From NCBI RefSeq assembly GCF_019739195.1, contig NZ_JAHHDS010000003.1, forward strand, positions 2,403,705 through 2,467,704: a DNA stretch of 64,000 nt. Direction: 5' to 3'. The stretch comes from Microcella sp. GTDB lineage: Bacteria > Actinomycetota > Actinomycetes > Actinomycetales > Microbacteriaceae. A program made the translations under genes and the position numbers. Below are positions 22,586 through 30,292 of the stretch, piece by piece. Every line of letters starts with the position of its first letter. Position 1 is the stretch's first letter. The notes below the pieces were generated by a model. That model saw only the letters and a program-made list of their open reading frames with translations, was not told the origin of the DNA and searched no databases.

Positions 22586-22601
22586 GGGCGTGGGGCTCGA
22601 T

Positions 22602-24920
22602 CTACGTCGCTGACTCGGCAGAGCTCGTCAACGAGGCTTCATTAACATCGAGCGCGGCGCACATTGAGCTCAGATGATCGGAGTCGATCACTTTCATTAG
22701 GTCGAAGACTGCTGTTAGGACCGTGACGGCTTCGGGCCGGGGAACGCCCCGGCTGGTGTCGGCTTCGCCGTTGTGCGAGTACTGGTGAAGGAAGCGCAAG
22801 ATGCGCCGCTGGGTAGTCGGGTCAGCATTCTCGTTCGCCCGGGTCACTGAGCCCTCAAAGTTGTCGATGAGGTCCGGGTACTTGAAGGCGAAGAAATCCT
22901 CGAGCACCCGACGTGCGATGTTCGGAAGGATTGCTGCGGCATCGAGATCGCTCTCGATCGAAGGGTTGTTCCGGCAATCCTCCAATGTGTGTGCCAACCG
23001 CCAGAATAGGTAGTGATACTCGGACCTAATGCGTTTCTGGATCGCCGAGTCCGCTGGCCACTCAGTGATGACCGGGAGCCGTCGCGCGACGCCACCCATC
23101 GTGACGGCCCGTATCCGCATCTCAAAGAGAGCTGCCGGTCGAGTTCGACGCCATGGTTGACGTCGCTGTTGGAACTGATTGCTCCACATCCTGAAAAGGT
23201 CGAAGTTGTGAGTCAGAATGAAGACCTGGCGCGGAGTCGGGGCGTCCACGAGCCGGCCCCAAAGATGCGACGATGCGCCAACGAGCACGTTGCTGTCGAG
23301 ACTCGATATCGGGTCGTCGATGACGACGGTTACGCGTCCCTGTTCGACTTCGTGGCCGTTGAGGCTGCACAGGAAGTAGAGGAGGGAGATTGCGGTGCGT
23401 TCGCCTTCGCTGAGGTGGCGTGCAGGCTCGCCACCTCGCTGAATCTCGTAGTGGTCCCCGTTGACAGCGAACCTCAACTCGTCGCGGCCGAGGAGATAGG
23501 CCAAGTCGGAGTTCAGCGACTCAGCTAGCGGCCGAGGGTCGAGTTCGGTGGTCGGAAGGGCGTCGCGCTCCTCGAGGAGTGTTGCCCTCTCCTCTGTGAG
23601 AGCCGCAAGAATCGCACCGTTCGTCTCGATTGTTGTCTGATAGCCGTCGTACTCTTCAGTGATCGAGACGATCCGCGAATGCTCGATCCGCTGCGCTGCC
23701 TCCGAGCGCATGGTCTCTAGAGACCCCACGCGGTTATTGTGCTCATCGACCAGCTTCTCCGCAGCAGCGAGGTCGGGAGACTCGTAAGGGGGTAGTGCCC
23801 CGACCGGGAGCGCAGAGAAGAGGCGCTCACTCTTCTCAGTCGCGAGACTCTCCAGCGCTGCGGCATAGGCCACATAGAGTTCAAGTGCTTCATCGGCCGC
23901 TTCGCGCGCACGGCCGTAGTCCGCTCGGAATGACTCGAAAAGAAGGTTCGTCGCCGGCAGCTCAGCGATGGAGGTTCGCGCGCTCTGAACCGCGGCCGAG
24001 ATTTCGGATCTGAAGGCGGCGAGGTCGGCCTGAAGCGCAATAAGGCTGGCATCGAAATGGCGATCCAGATCCGCCCTTCGCCCTGCGGTTAACTCGTTCA
24101 TGCAGAAGTAACAGGTCGTGGCATGCTCGTGAAGTGGCAAGCCCGACTGTACCCAACGCTCTGCTTGAGGGTTGTTCGCGAGTTCGGGTATCGGCGCCGA
24201 AGTGACCGTTCGAGCCCTGAGCTGCTCAAGGCGGTTCGACAATGCTGACAGATCGACGATCGTTGATGGTTCGAGCGGTACCTCACTCATCGGCGACGCT
24301 GTGACAGTCTTCAAGTCTTCTTCGACATCGGAAGACTGTCCGCTGGCGAGCGCGGCGCGGTCGACCAGGAGAGCTTTCACCTCCGGAGCCCGGTAGGAGC
24401 GTGCTGCGTAGCGCCCGCCGACCAACTGCAGTTCTTGCGCGATTTGCGACGCAGTGCGAGTCGCCAGTTGGTTCTGACTGGTCTGGGCTTGGTCGCGCTG
24501 ACGCCCAGCGACGTCCTGCTCGGTGCTGATGGCATCAAGTCGACTTTGGATCGCTTCTTGTCGAGCCTCCGCTTCGATCTGTCGTTCGCCGAGAGTCAAG
24601 AGCGCGCTCGCATCTGGACCGCTCGACTCGTCGAACCGAATATTGCGTGCGACGTAAGCGCGGTTGAACACGCGGACGTTCGGCCAGAAAAAGTCATCGA
24701 CGGCAGAGAGTGTGCGGGGAGAATCGGCGGCGTCGAGGATCTCTACGCGGACGTTGCCGATTTCAGTTGGGTTCTGCACGACATGGTCGAAGAGCGATGC
24801 GAACGTGGACTTGCCTGACCCGTTCAAGCCATAGATGAGATTGACGGTCACGAACTCGACACCCGAGGACCACGCCTTCATTGCGCGGAAGTCTTCTACG
24901 CGGACGATTTTCTTAAGCAT
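22602..24920 (-). CDS. RloC-like AAA_13 ATPase with zinc hook, candidate anticodon nuclease
   Basis: A 772-residue ABC/SMC-type ATPase. Walker A GLNGSGKST (31-39), ABC signature LSEGERTA (503-510), Walker B VTVVIDDPISSLD (530-542) and the LTHNFDLF histidine near 571 form the split ATPase. The middle is predicted coiled coil, interrupted by a zinc-hook-like CYFC (270-273), as in RloC and Rad50. The C-terminal domain holds R670-x3-E674 and histidines 712 and 716, a plausible match to the Arg-Glu-His triad of the PrrC/RloC tRNA nucleases. GC is visibly lower than in flanking genes, suggesting transfer. No type I restriction genes are adjacent. It lies 110 bp downstream of the helicase on the same strand. 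Nuclease activity is inferred; a plain AAA_13 ATPase remains possible. Confidence 0.72.
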   Translation of the reverse strand: MLKKIVRVEDFRAMKAWSSGVEFVTVNLIYGLNGSGKSTFASLFDHVVQNPTEIGNVRVEILDAADSPRTLSAVDDFFWPNVRVFNRAYVARNIRFDESSGPDASALLTLGERQIEAEARQEAIQSRLDAISTEQDVAGRQRDQAQTSQNQLATRTASQIAQELQLVGGRYAARSYRAPEVKALLVDRAALASGQSSDVEEDLKTVTASPMSEVPLEPSTIVDLSALSNRLEQLRARTVTSAPIPELANNPQAERWVQSGLPLHEHATTCYFCMNELTAGRRADLDRHFDASLIALQADLAAFRSEISAAVQSARTSIAELPATNLLFESFRADYGRAREAADEALELYVAYAAALESLATEKSERLFSALPVGALPPYESPDLAAAEKLVDEHNNRVGSLETMRSEAAQRIEHSRIVSITEEYDGYQTTIETNGAILAALTEERATLLEERDALPTTELDPRPLAESLNSDLAYLLGRDELRFAVNGDHYEIQRGGEPARHLSEGERTAISLLYFLCSLNGHEVEQGRVTVVIDDPISSLDSNVLVGASSHLWGRLVDAPTPRQVFILTHNFDLFRMWSNQFQQRRQPWRRTRPAALFEMRIRAVTMGGVARRLPVITEWPADSAIQKRIRSEYHYLFWRLAHTLEDCRNNPSIESDLDAAAILPNIARRVLEDFFAFKYPDLIDNFEGSVTRANENADPTTQRRILRFLHQYSHNGEADTSRGVPRPEAVTVLTAVFDLMKVIDSDHLSSMCAALDVNEASLTSSAESAT

Positions 24921-25030
24921 GTAGATGGCTCCCGATCCTCATCGTGCCCCTTGGACGTGGGACACCTTCATCTGCACATGGGTCATCTTCATCGCCACCC
25001 TGTCCCCGATCCACCGTCGTGGCCAATCTC

Positions 25031-27127
25031 TCACGTTGTCCGCTGGCTCGAGGTGGCGCCAACCCACAACCCGTCGCGGGCGCGAGTCATGCCGACATAC
25101 AACTCCCGCCGCTCGATCTCCCGCCGTTCGAGCGCGCCCTCGTCGAGCCCGGTAGCAGCCGGGGAGAGCAACGACCCATCGACCCGCGCCAGCAGCACCT
25201 GCTTGAACTCGAGGCCCTTGGCGCGCTTGATCGTTCCGACCTTGATCGACGGGGCGCTGAGGCCCGCGTAGCTCTCGAGCTCGATGACGTCGAACCCGGC
25301 AGCGCGCAGCGCGGTGACCATGGCGAGAGCATCCCGATTCGTCGCCGTCAGCACGCCGATGTCGCCGGGGTCGACGCCTGACGCGACGAGCGTGCGCACC
25401 TGCGACACGAGCGCCCCATCATGCTCGGCGACAGACTTGAACGACGCGAGCACGGGCGACGGGCCCGTTCGGGGAACATCGAGCGCAGCATCCGCCCGCC
25501 CCGGCCCGCCCTCGATGTCGACGAACTCGTCGCCCTCGACGACGGCCGCTGCGAACGCCGCGATCTCGCGGGTGTTGCGGTAGTTGGTCGAGAGCACGAC
25601 TCCGCGGCCGGCGACCGAGATGCCCGCCTCGGCGAGCGAGTAGCCGCCCGGATAGATGGTCTGCTGGCCGTCGCCGATGAGCGTGAGGCCGTCGGGGCGG
25701 TCGCCGACGATCGCGTGCAGCATGCGCAGCATCGCGCACGACAGGTCTTGCGCCTCGTCGATGATGACGTGGTCGACGCCCTGCATCGGGGTCTCGCGCA
25801 GGGAGGCTTCGGCGCGCAGCACCAGGTCTTCGAAGTCGACGAGCCCGCGGTCGCGCAGTGCCGCCTCGTACGCCTGGAACAGCTCCCACACCGCGCGCCG
25901 CTGCTCGACCCGTAGCGGGCGACGCCGACCGGCTCGCGGCAGGTTGGCGTACTGTTCGAACGTCGTGAGTCCGCGACCCTTGATGACCGACGCGATCTCG
26001 TCGCGCCAGTAGCGCGGGTTCGCATCGATCGCGAACAGCGGCCCGCGGCGCCCGACCGTGCCCCACGCAAAGTTGAACGCCTGCGTCACCGCCGTGAAGT
26101 CGAGGCTCACCCGCTGCCCACGCTCGCGCAGCACCCGCATCGCGAACGCGTGCACTCCCGTGAACTCGACGCGCTCAACAGTCTCGGGGGCGAGCCGGTG
26201 CAGCAGTGTGCCGAGTACCGCCGGCAACGTTTTCACGAACGTCGTCACGATGACGCGGCCCGTCGTGCCGCGCGCCAGGTATGCCGCCCGATGCAGCCCG
26301 ACGACCGTCTTGCCGGTTCCCGCGGCGCCGCGAATGCGCGCGGGGCCCGAGAAGCTGCGCCGCACGAGCTTCGCCTGCTCGGGGTGCAGAAAGGCCATCC
26401 ACTCCTCGATCGGGGCGGCGAGCATCCCGGCCAGGAACGTGTCGGCCACCTCGTCGACGGTCAGCAGGGCGGGCTCGTCGAGCACCGGGTCGGGCACGCT
26501 CAGGTCGAGCGGCACCGGCTCGTCGCCCAGCACCGGAAAGTGCTGGATGACCGCGCCGAGCACGACATTCTGCTGGCGCTCGGTCAGGCGCCTGCCGAAC
26601 CCGTTGATGAACGCGGATGCCCTCCGCTCGCCGACCACCACCAGGCCGCCCAGGCTCGCGAGCGGCACCGGGTCCATGGCGGAACCCGCGAGCACCACGA
26701 CCACCCGCACTTCACCCGGAGCGAGCCCCAGCTCGACGAGCGCCGCCTCGGTGCTCACGCCCACGTCGGCGAGCCCCGCGAGGTCGTCGGTGACGTCGGC
26801 CTGCCCGCGGAAGACGCGGCCTCCCGCCACGGTCACATCGCGCCAGCCCTTCGTGTCGACGACGAAGACGCCGCCGGGCCCGACAAGCACGTGGTCGATC
26901 TGGGCGCGGCTGCCGCGCCGGGCGCCGGGCCAGCCTCTGTCGTGCAGAAAGGTGTAGCCACACGCGGTCAAGGGCGCGAGCGTGCCGGCCACCTGCCGCT
27001 CGGTGCGGTGGCCGATCAGCCACCGTTCGGCTTCGGCTCTGGCCAGAGCGGCCCGCTCGTCGAACGCGTCAGCGAGCGCGACGAGGCGCGCGGCTTCGAC
27101 GCCCGCCGACCTGCCCGCCTCGCTCAT
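25031..27127 (-). CDS. NERD nuclease domain fused to UvrD/Rep superfamily 1 helicase
   Basis: A 698-residue fusion. The N-terminal NERD domain (a restriction-endonuclease-like fold) shows Glu44 in GHRTERQV, Asp78 in AQIDHVLVG and D91-T-K93 in VVDTKGW. The helicase follows: Walker A GAAGTGKT (267-274), motif II DEAQD (457-461), GDGQQTIY (485-492), STNYRN (513-518) and motif VI YVGMTRARD near the C-terminus. The start ATG 27127 gives the NERD helix directly; an in-frame extension to 27280 is low-complexity and poorly placed. GC is high, like core genes. Likely acts in DNA processing or repair; the position between HEPN and RloC-like genes raises a defence role. Confidence 0.88.
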   Translation of the reverse strand: MSEAGRSAGVEAARLVALADAFDERAALARAEAERWLIGHRTERQVAGTLAPLTACGYTFLHDRGWPGARRGSRAQIDHVLVGPGGVFVVDTKGWRDVTVAGGRVFRGQADVTDDLAGLADVGVSTEAALVELGLAPGEVRVVVVLAGSAMDPVPLASLGGLVVVGERRASAFINGFGRRLTERQQNVVLGAVIQHFPVLGDEPVPLDLSVPDPVLDEPALLTVDEVADTFLAGMLAAPIEEWMAFLHPEQAKLVRRSFSGPARIRGAAGTGKTVVGLHRAAYLARGTTGRVIVTTFVKTLPAVLGTLLHRLAPETVERVEFTGVHAFAMRVLRERGQRVSLDFTAVTQAFNFAWGTVGRRGPLFAIDANPRYWRDEIASVIKGRGLTTFEQYANLPRAGRRRPLRVEQRRAVWELFQAYEAALRDRGLVDFEDLVLRAEASLRETPMQGVDHVIIDEAQDLSCAMLRMLHAIVGDRPDGLTLIGDGQQTIYPGGYSLAEAGISVAGRGVVLSTNYRNTREIAAFAAAVVEGDEFVDIEGGPGRADAALDVPRTGPSPVLASFKSVAEHDGALVSQVRTLVASGVDPGDIGVLTATNRDALAMVTALRAAGFDVIELESYAGLSAPSIKVGTIKRAKGLEFKQVLLARVDGSLLSPAATGLDEGALERREIERRELYVGMTRARDGLWVGATSSQRTT

Positions 27128-27286
27128 GCCGCCCCCCGGCTGCCGCTCGGCCGCGCTGGTGCGCAGAAATGCGAGCCTCCCTCCAGTCTGTCGGTCACGG
27201 GCGTGCAGCGGCACCCCCTGTGCGGGGGCGTCATTGGAACAGGGTGAGCGTCCGTCTCGCGCCTGGGTTGGTGCGCTCACCGGTGT

Positions 27287-27691
27287 TTAGCCCCCAGGCC
27301 CGCGCAACTCGCGCTCCATCCCGTCGACAAGTCGGCGTGCGTACTTCACCAGGCCGCGAGCGACGGCAGGCGACACGAGCCGAGGGCTGTACTGCACGCC
27401 TGACTTCGCCGCGATGAGCCGCCTGAAGTCGCGCGCGTAGTTCTCGCCACTCGGGCTGACGGTGGCGAGCATCCCCACCGCTTCAGCGTGATCGTCACTT
27501 GACGAACGTTGCTTGAGCGCGACACCGCAGATCGCATCGGCTGCCGCGATTCCGGCGAGCACGGCCAGCGACGACACGACGGTCGAGACGGCTTCGTCGC
27601 CGATCTCGTCGGCGAACTCGGTGACGATCTCGGCGGCGCTGACGAATCCGCGGGCATGCTTGGCCCGGGCGAGTGAGTCTGCTCGAGACAT
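27287..27691 (-). CDS. HEPN-domain protein, candidate toxin
   Basis: A 134-residue mostly helical protein. The central helix carries R62-SSSDD-H68, an R-x5-H pattern within the Rx4-6H range typical of HEPN ribonucleases, after GIAAADAICGVALKQ. The tyrosine usually two residues after the histidine in HepT toxins (HxY) is replaced by Glu70, so AMPylation there is not possible in the known manner. The gene starts 17 nt after the nucleotidyltransferase, the normal order of an MNT-HEPN toxin-antitoxin pair. The ATG at 27691 is preferred to longer in-frame forms that overlap the neighbour. Confidence 0.68.
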   Translation of the reverse strand: MSRADSLARAKHARGFVSAAEIVTEFADEIGDEAVSTVVSSLAVLAGIAAADAICGVALKQRSSSDDHAEAVGMLATVSPSGENYARDFRRLIAAKSGVQYSPRLVSPAVARGLVKYARRLVDGMERELRGPGG

Positions 27692-27708
27692 CGGGGTCGT
27701 GCGAGGGG

Positions 27709-28323
27709 TCAGGGGCTCGCCTTTCGGAGGAGGTCTCGCACGTCGGGGCCGCAGACCATACGCAGGTCTGCCTCCCACGACGCGACGAGCGGATCGCTCG
27801 CGGCGACCATGCGCCGCACCTGCGGGCGAGTGACGGCGATGAGCTGGGGGTTGTTGCCGGTGAACTGTGCCAGGTCGTCACGAACTCGGTCGAGAGCATC
27901 CACAACCTCACCAGGCTCCGTGTCAGTCACGATGAGCAGGTCGATGTCGCTCGAGGGCGTCGAATCTCCTCGGGCGACGGATCCGAAGAGCGCGCATGAC
28001 ACCTCGTCGGCCAGGTGTCGTTCAACTGATTCGCGGATGCGCTGCTCGACTCGCACGGAACTGCCCAGAATCTCGGCGAGCGGTGGCCACAGCACGTGCT
28101 CGCGATTGAGGGTGTAAGTCGTGGCGTGGCTGCTGCGTCGAGCGGTGACGAGCCCGATCTCGACGAGTGCCTGCAGCTCGCGGTGTGTCGAGCTTGGGGC
28201 GAGCCCGTCCGCGAGCCGTGCGACCTCTCGGCCCGAGGCTGGCTCAGAGGTTCGGGCGAGCGCGGCCATGACGCGTGCTCGAATTGGGCCGAGCAGGTCG
28301 GCGCCGGGCGTGCTGAGGTCCAT
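27709..28323 (-). CDS. winged-helix MNT nucleotidyltransferase (candidate antitoxin)
   Basis: A 204-residue protein with an N-terminal winged helix-turn-helix (about 10-75) and a minimal nucleotidyltransferase domain with GSVARG (114-119) and D126-I-D128, an exact GSx10DxD motif. I do not see the usual third acidic residue, so catalysis is uncertain. With the HEPN gene it forms an MNT-HEPN module; in characterised systems MNT adds AMP to HEPN. The DNA-binding domain suggests it also represses its own promoter, where a palindrome and 20-bp-spaced direct repeats lie. The ATG at 28323 starts the wHTH; a longer frame reads through the operator. Confidence 0.8.
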   Translation of the reverse strand: MDLSTPGADLLGPIRARVMAALARTSEPASGREVARLADGLAPSSTHRELQALVEIGLVTARRSSHATTYTLNREHVLWPPLAEILGSSVRVEQRIRESVERHLADEVSCALFGSVARGDSTPSSDIDLLIVTDTEPGEVVDALDRVRDDLAQFTGNNPQLIAVTRPQVRRMVAASDPLVASWEADLRMVCGPDVRDLLRKASP

Positions 28324-28335
28324 ACGCCTAGTGTC

Positions 28336-28368
28336 CCAGAAACGGAACGAATGTTCCAGAAGCGGTAC
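28336..28368. promoter_or_regulatory. candidate operator of the MNT-HEPN module
   Basis: Two direct repeats, CCAGAAACGGAAC (28336-28348) and CCAGAAGCGGTAC (28356-28368), are exactly 20 bp apart, two helical turns. Overlapping them is the palindrome GGAACGAATGTTCC (28344-28357). They lie 13-45 bp upstream of the MNT start. Confidence 0.55.
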
Positions 28369-28391
28369 ATTACATCCCTGGCTGACGAACT

Positions 28392-28482
28392 GTTCACATC
28401 GCCGGGCGACGAGAGTGAGTCGAATCGCAGCGTTCACTTCCGCAATGTTTTCAGATAAAGTGAACAAGTATGAGCAGTGAAC
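28392..28482. promoter_or_regulatory. four GTGAAC/GTTCAC half-sites at the AbiEi-like promoter
   Basis: GTTCAC at 28392 and 28432, and GTGAAC at 28460 and 28477. The middle pair forms a perfect inverted repeat, GTTCACTT (28432-28439) with AAGTGAAC (28458-28465), that overlaps the -10 box. AbiEi antitoxins are known to repress their own promoters through inverted repeats. Confidence 0.55.
28456..28461 (+). promoter_or_regulatory. -10 box TAAAGT of the AbiE-like operon
   Basis: TAAAGT ends 8 nt before ATG 28470 with no Shine-Dalgarno sequence between; it is embedded in the GTGAAC inverted repeat. Confidence 0.5.
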
Positions 28483-29444
28483 ATATCGTCGCGACGACTC
28501 CGCTCGTCGACCGCTGCCTCGATCGCCTCTGCGAGTACGGCCTGACATCCACGGTGCTCAGTGAAGCGCCCGACGGCAGCATCCGCGTGCGCCTTCAGGG
28601 CAGAGCCGTCACACAAGGCGTGACGCTTGCGCCCCACCGTGAACTCACCCTTACAGGGCTCCTTCGCGACGGAGCGGATCTCGACGCCCACCACACGATT
28701 CGCATCGGCGAGCGTGTGTCGACGCGCGCGGCAGACGCCTTGCGCTCCCGCCGCGTCAACTTCGTCGATGCGGCCGGCAATGCCTACATCGACCTTGACG
28801 ACTGGTACATCGACGTGCGGGGCCGGCGCACCGACACACAGGCCCACGAGGCGCCTCCGCTCCGCACGCCGCGCAACGCGTTCAGCACCAAGCGCGCGCA
28901 AGTGATCTTCGCGATTCTGCAGTGGGAGGGTCTGCAGGAGGCGGATGTGAGAACGATCGCGCAGGTCGCCGGAACCTCAGTGGGTCTTGCGCATCGCACT
29001 CTTACCGAACTGCGTCACGAAGTAGAGTTGTGGCCGAGTTCACCGGAGTCGTGCGAGCGCCTACTCTCGGCCTGGCTCGCCGCTTACCCCACAGGCCTCG
29101 GCGCGGCGCACCAGTTGGGACGCTTTCGCACCCCTGACGTGAGGGCCATCAGCGGCGCCGTGAACGTGAGCGGCGACCCGGCCGTGCCGCACCTTCTGAG
29201 GCCCAGCGAAGCCATCGTCTATGTCGACGAACTCACGGCCGATCTGGTGGCTCGCAACCGTTGGGTGCGTGACGTGAACGGCAACATCACCGTCAAGAAG
29301 CGATTTTGGCGGAACCCCGATGCCACAGAGGTGGCCGAGCCGTCGCTGGCCCCCACGTTGCTCGTTCTCGCCGACTTGTCGTCATCACCCGACCCCCGTC
29401 GCCGCGAAGCAGCGTCGGCGCTGCGCGCTACACACGCACTATGA
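28470..29444 (+). CDS. AbiEi-like antitoxin / transcriptional regulator
   Basis: A 324-residue protein resembling AbiEi_2-type antitoxins of type IV toxin-antitoxin systems: RRVNFVDAAGNAYI (95-107) followed by YIDVRGR, then a helix-turn-helix region about 143-182 (QVIFAIL...RTIAQVAGTSVGLAHRTL). Unlike short AbiEi proteins the DNA-binding part is central rather than at the extreme N-terminus. It starts from a near-leaderless promoter with four operator-like half-sites and overlaps the downstream nucleotidyltransferase by 4 nt (ATGA), the coupling expected of antitoxin and toxin. Confidence 0.72.
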   Translation: MSSEHIVATTPLVDRCLDRLCEYGLTSTVLSEAPDGSIRVRLQGRAVTQGVTLAPHRELTLTGLLRDGADLDAHHTIRIGERVSTRAADALRSRRVNFVDAAGNAYIDLDDWYIDVRGRRTDTQAHEAPPLRTPRNAFSTKRAQVIFAILQWEGLQEADVRTIAQVAGTSVGLAHRTLTELRHEVELWPSSPESCERLLSAWLAAYPTGLGAAHQLGRFRTPDVRAISGAVNVSGDPAVPHLLRPSEAIVYVDELTADLVARNRWVRDVNGNITVKKRFWRNPDATEVAEPSLAPTLLVLADLSSSPDPRRREAASALRATHAL

Positions 29445-30292
29445 ACGTCGCCCTCGACCTCACGACCCCGCTCGGTGTAGTACTCGCCGAGATGGATGCT
29501 GTGCTCGAGCATCCCGTCGATCTGCTCGCTATTGGCGCTGAGGCCCGCGACATCCTTGCCTCCCAGCTGAGCCCCGACCTGCGTCTTGTCGCGACCACCG
29601 ACGTCGACTTGGTGCTCGCGGTCGACGACTGGCGCCAGTATGCAGACACCTTCGCCGGACTCACCCCCTTCGGGCCGAGAGGGATGATGTTCACCGTCGC
29701 TGGGGTCAGAGTCGACATCATTCCGTTCGGGCCGGTCGAAGACCCGCCGGGCTCGATTCGTCCTCCGTGGATGAACGAGCCCTTCAGTGTCGGAGCGTTG
29801 CGACCGGTGTTCGACACCGCCACGCCCATGACCCTTCCCGAAGCCTGGCGACTGACGTGCCGAGTGCCGACGGTTGCTGGTTTCGCCGCCCTGAAGCTGC
29901 ACGCCTGGCTTGAGCGCTCAGCTCTGGGTGAGACGAAAGACGCGGGAGACTTCGGCGTCGCCCTGGCGTGGTTCGTGAGCGATGCGACAACGATGGAGCG
30001 ACTGGCGTTGCAGCATTCGCATCTTGTGCGCGCACCCGAGTTCGATCTGCACGCGGCCGCAGGCCACCTGTTGGGCCGAGACATCGCTGAACTGCTCGGC
30101 CCCGGGCTCGCGACCGAGCTGCATACCCGGTGGAGTCATGACTCGCGGGCGCACATGGCCCGACTGCTGTCTTCGCGTGGGCTCCGCGGAGCGACCGGAG
30201 TGGGCAACGAGTCTTACGCTGGCGCGTTGCTCACGCGCGTCGCGGAAGGGCTGAGCGACGGCACCGGTGGCGGCGCTACGCTGACATCATGA
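29441..30292 (+). CDS. AbiEii-like nucleotidyltransferase, candidate toxin
   Basis: A 283-residue nucleotidyltransferase. AIGAEA near 30-34, TTDVD (52-56) and Asp92 in VRVDIIPFG give the three expected acidic residues; KLHAW and ETKDAGDF further on match the helical region of AbiEii/AbiGii-type enzymes, which transfer nucleotides to tRNA in characterised homologues. The ATG overlaps the stop of the AbiEi-like gene. Its own stop overlaps the next gene, which has a separate promoter. Alternatively it could be a housekeeping transferase, but its partner argues for a type IV module. Confidence 0.72.
   Translation: MNVALDLTTPLGVVLAEMDAVLEHPVDLLAIGAEARDILASQLSPDLRLVATTDVDLVLAVDDWRQYADTFAGLTPFGPRGMMFTVAGVRVDIIPFGPVEDPPGSIRPPWMNEPFSVGALRPVFDTATPMTLPEAWRLTCRVPTVAGFAALKLHAWLERSALGETKDAGDFGVALAWFVSDATTMERLALQHSHLVRAPEFDLHAAAGHLLGRDIAELLGPGLATELHTRWSHDSRAHMARLLSSRGLRGATGVGNESYAGALLTRVAEGLSDGTGGGATLTS
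30277..30282 (+). promoter_or_regulatory. leaderless -10 box TACGCT
   Basis: TACGCT ends 6 nt before ATG 30289, inside the last codons of the nucleotidyltransferase gene. Confidence 0.55.

Noticed and set aside
22602..27127. Gabija system
   Set aside because: The ATPase is AAA_13 with a zinc hook and no TOPRIM or OLD nuclease motif is visible; only the helicase partner is reminiscent.
27128..27280. N-terminal extension of the NERD helicase
   Set aside because: Low-complexity translation before a good ATG that starts directly at the NERD helix.
21799..30292. Prophage or integrative element
   Set aside because: No integrase, transposase, tRNA target, terminal repeat or structural phage gene is visible; the only border mark is the gatB fragment.
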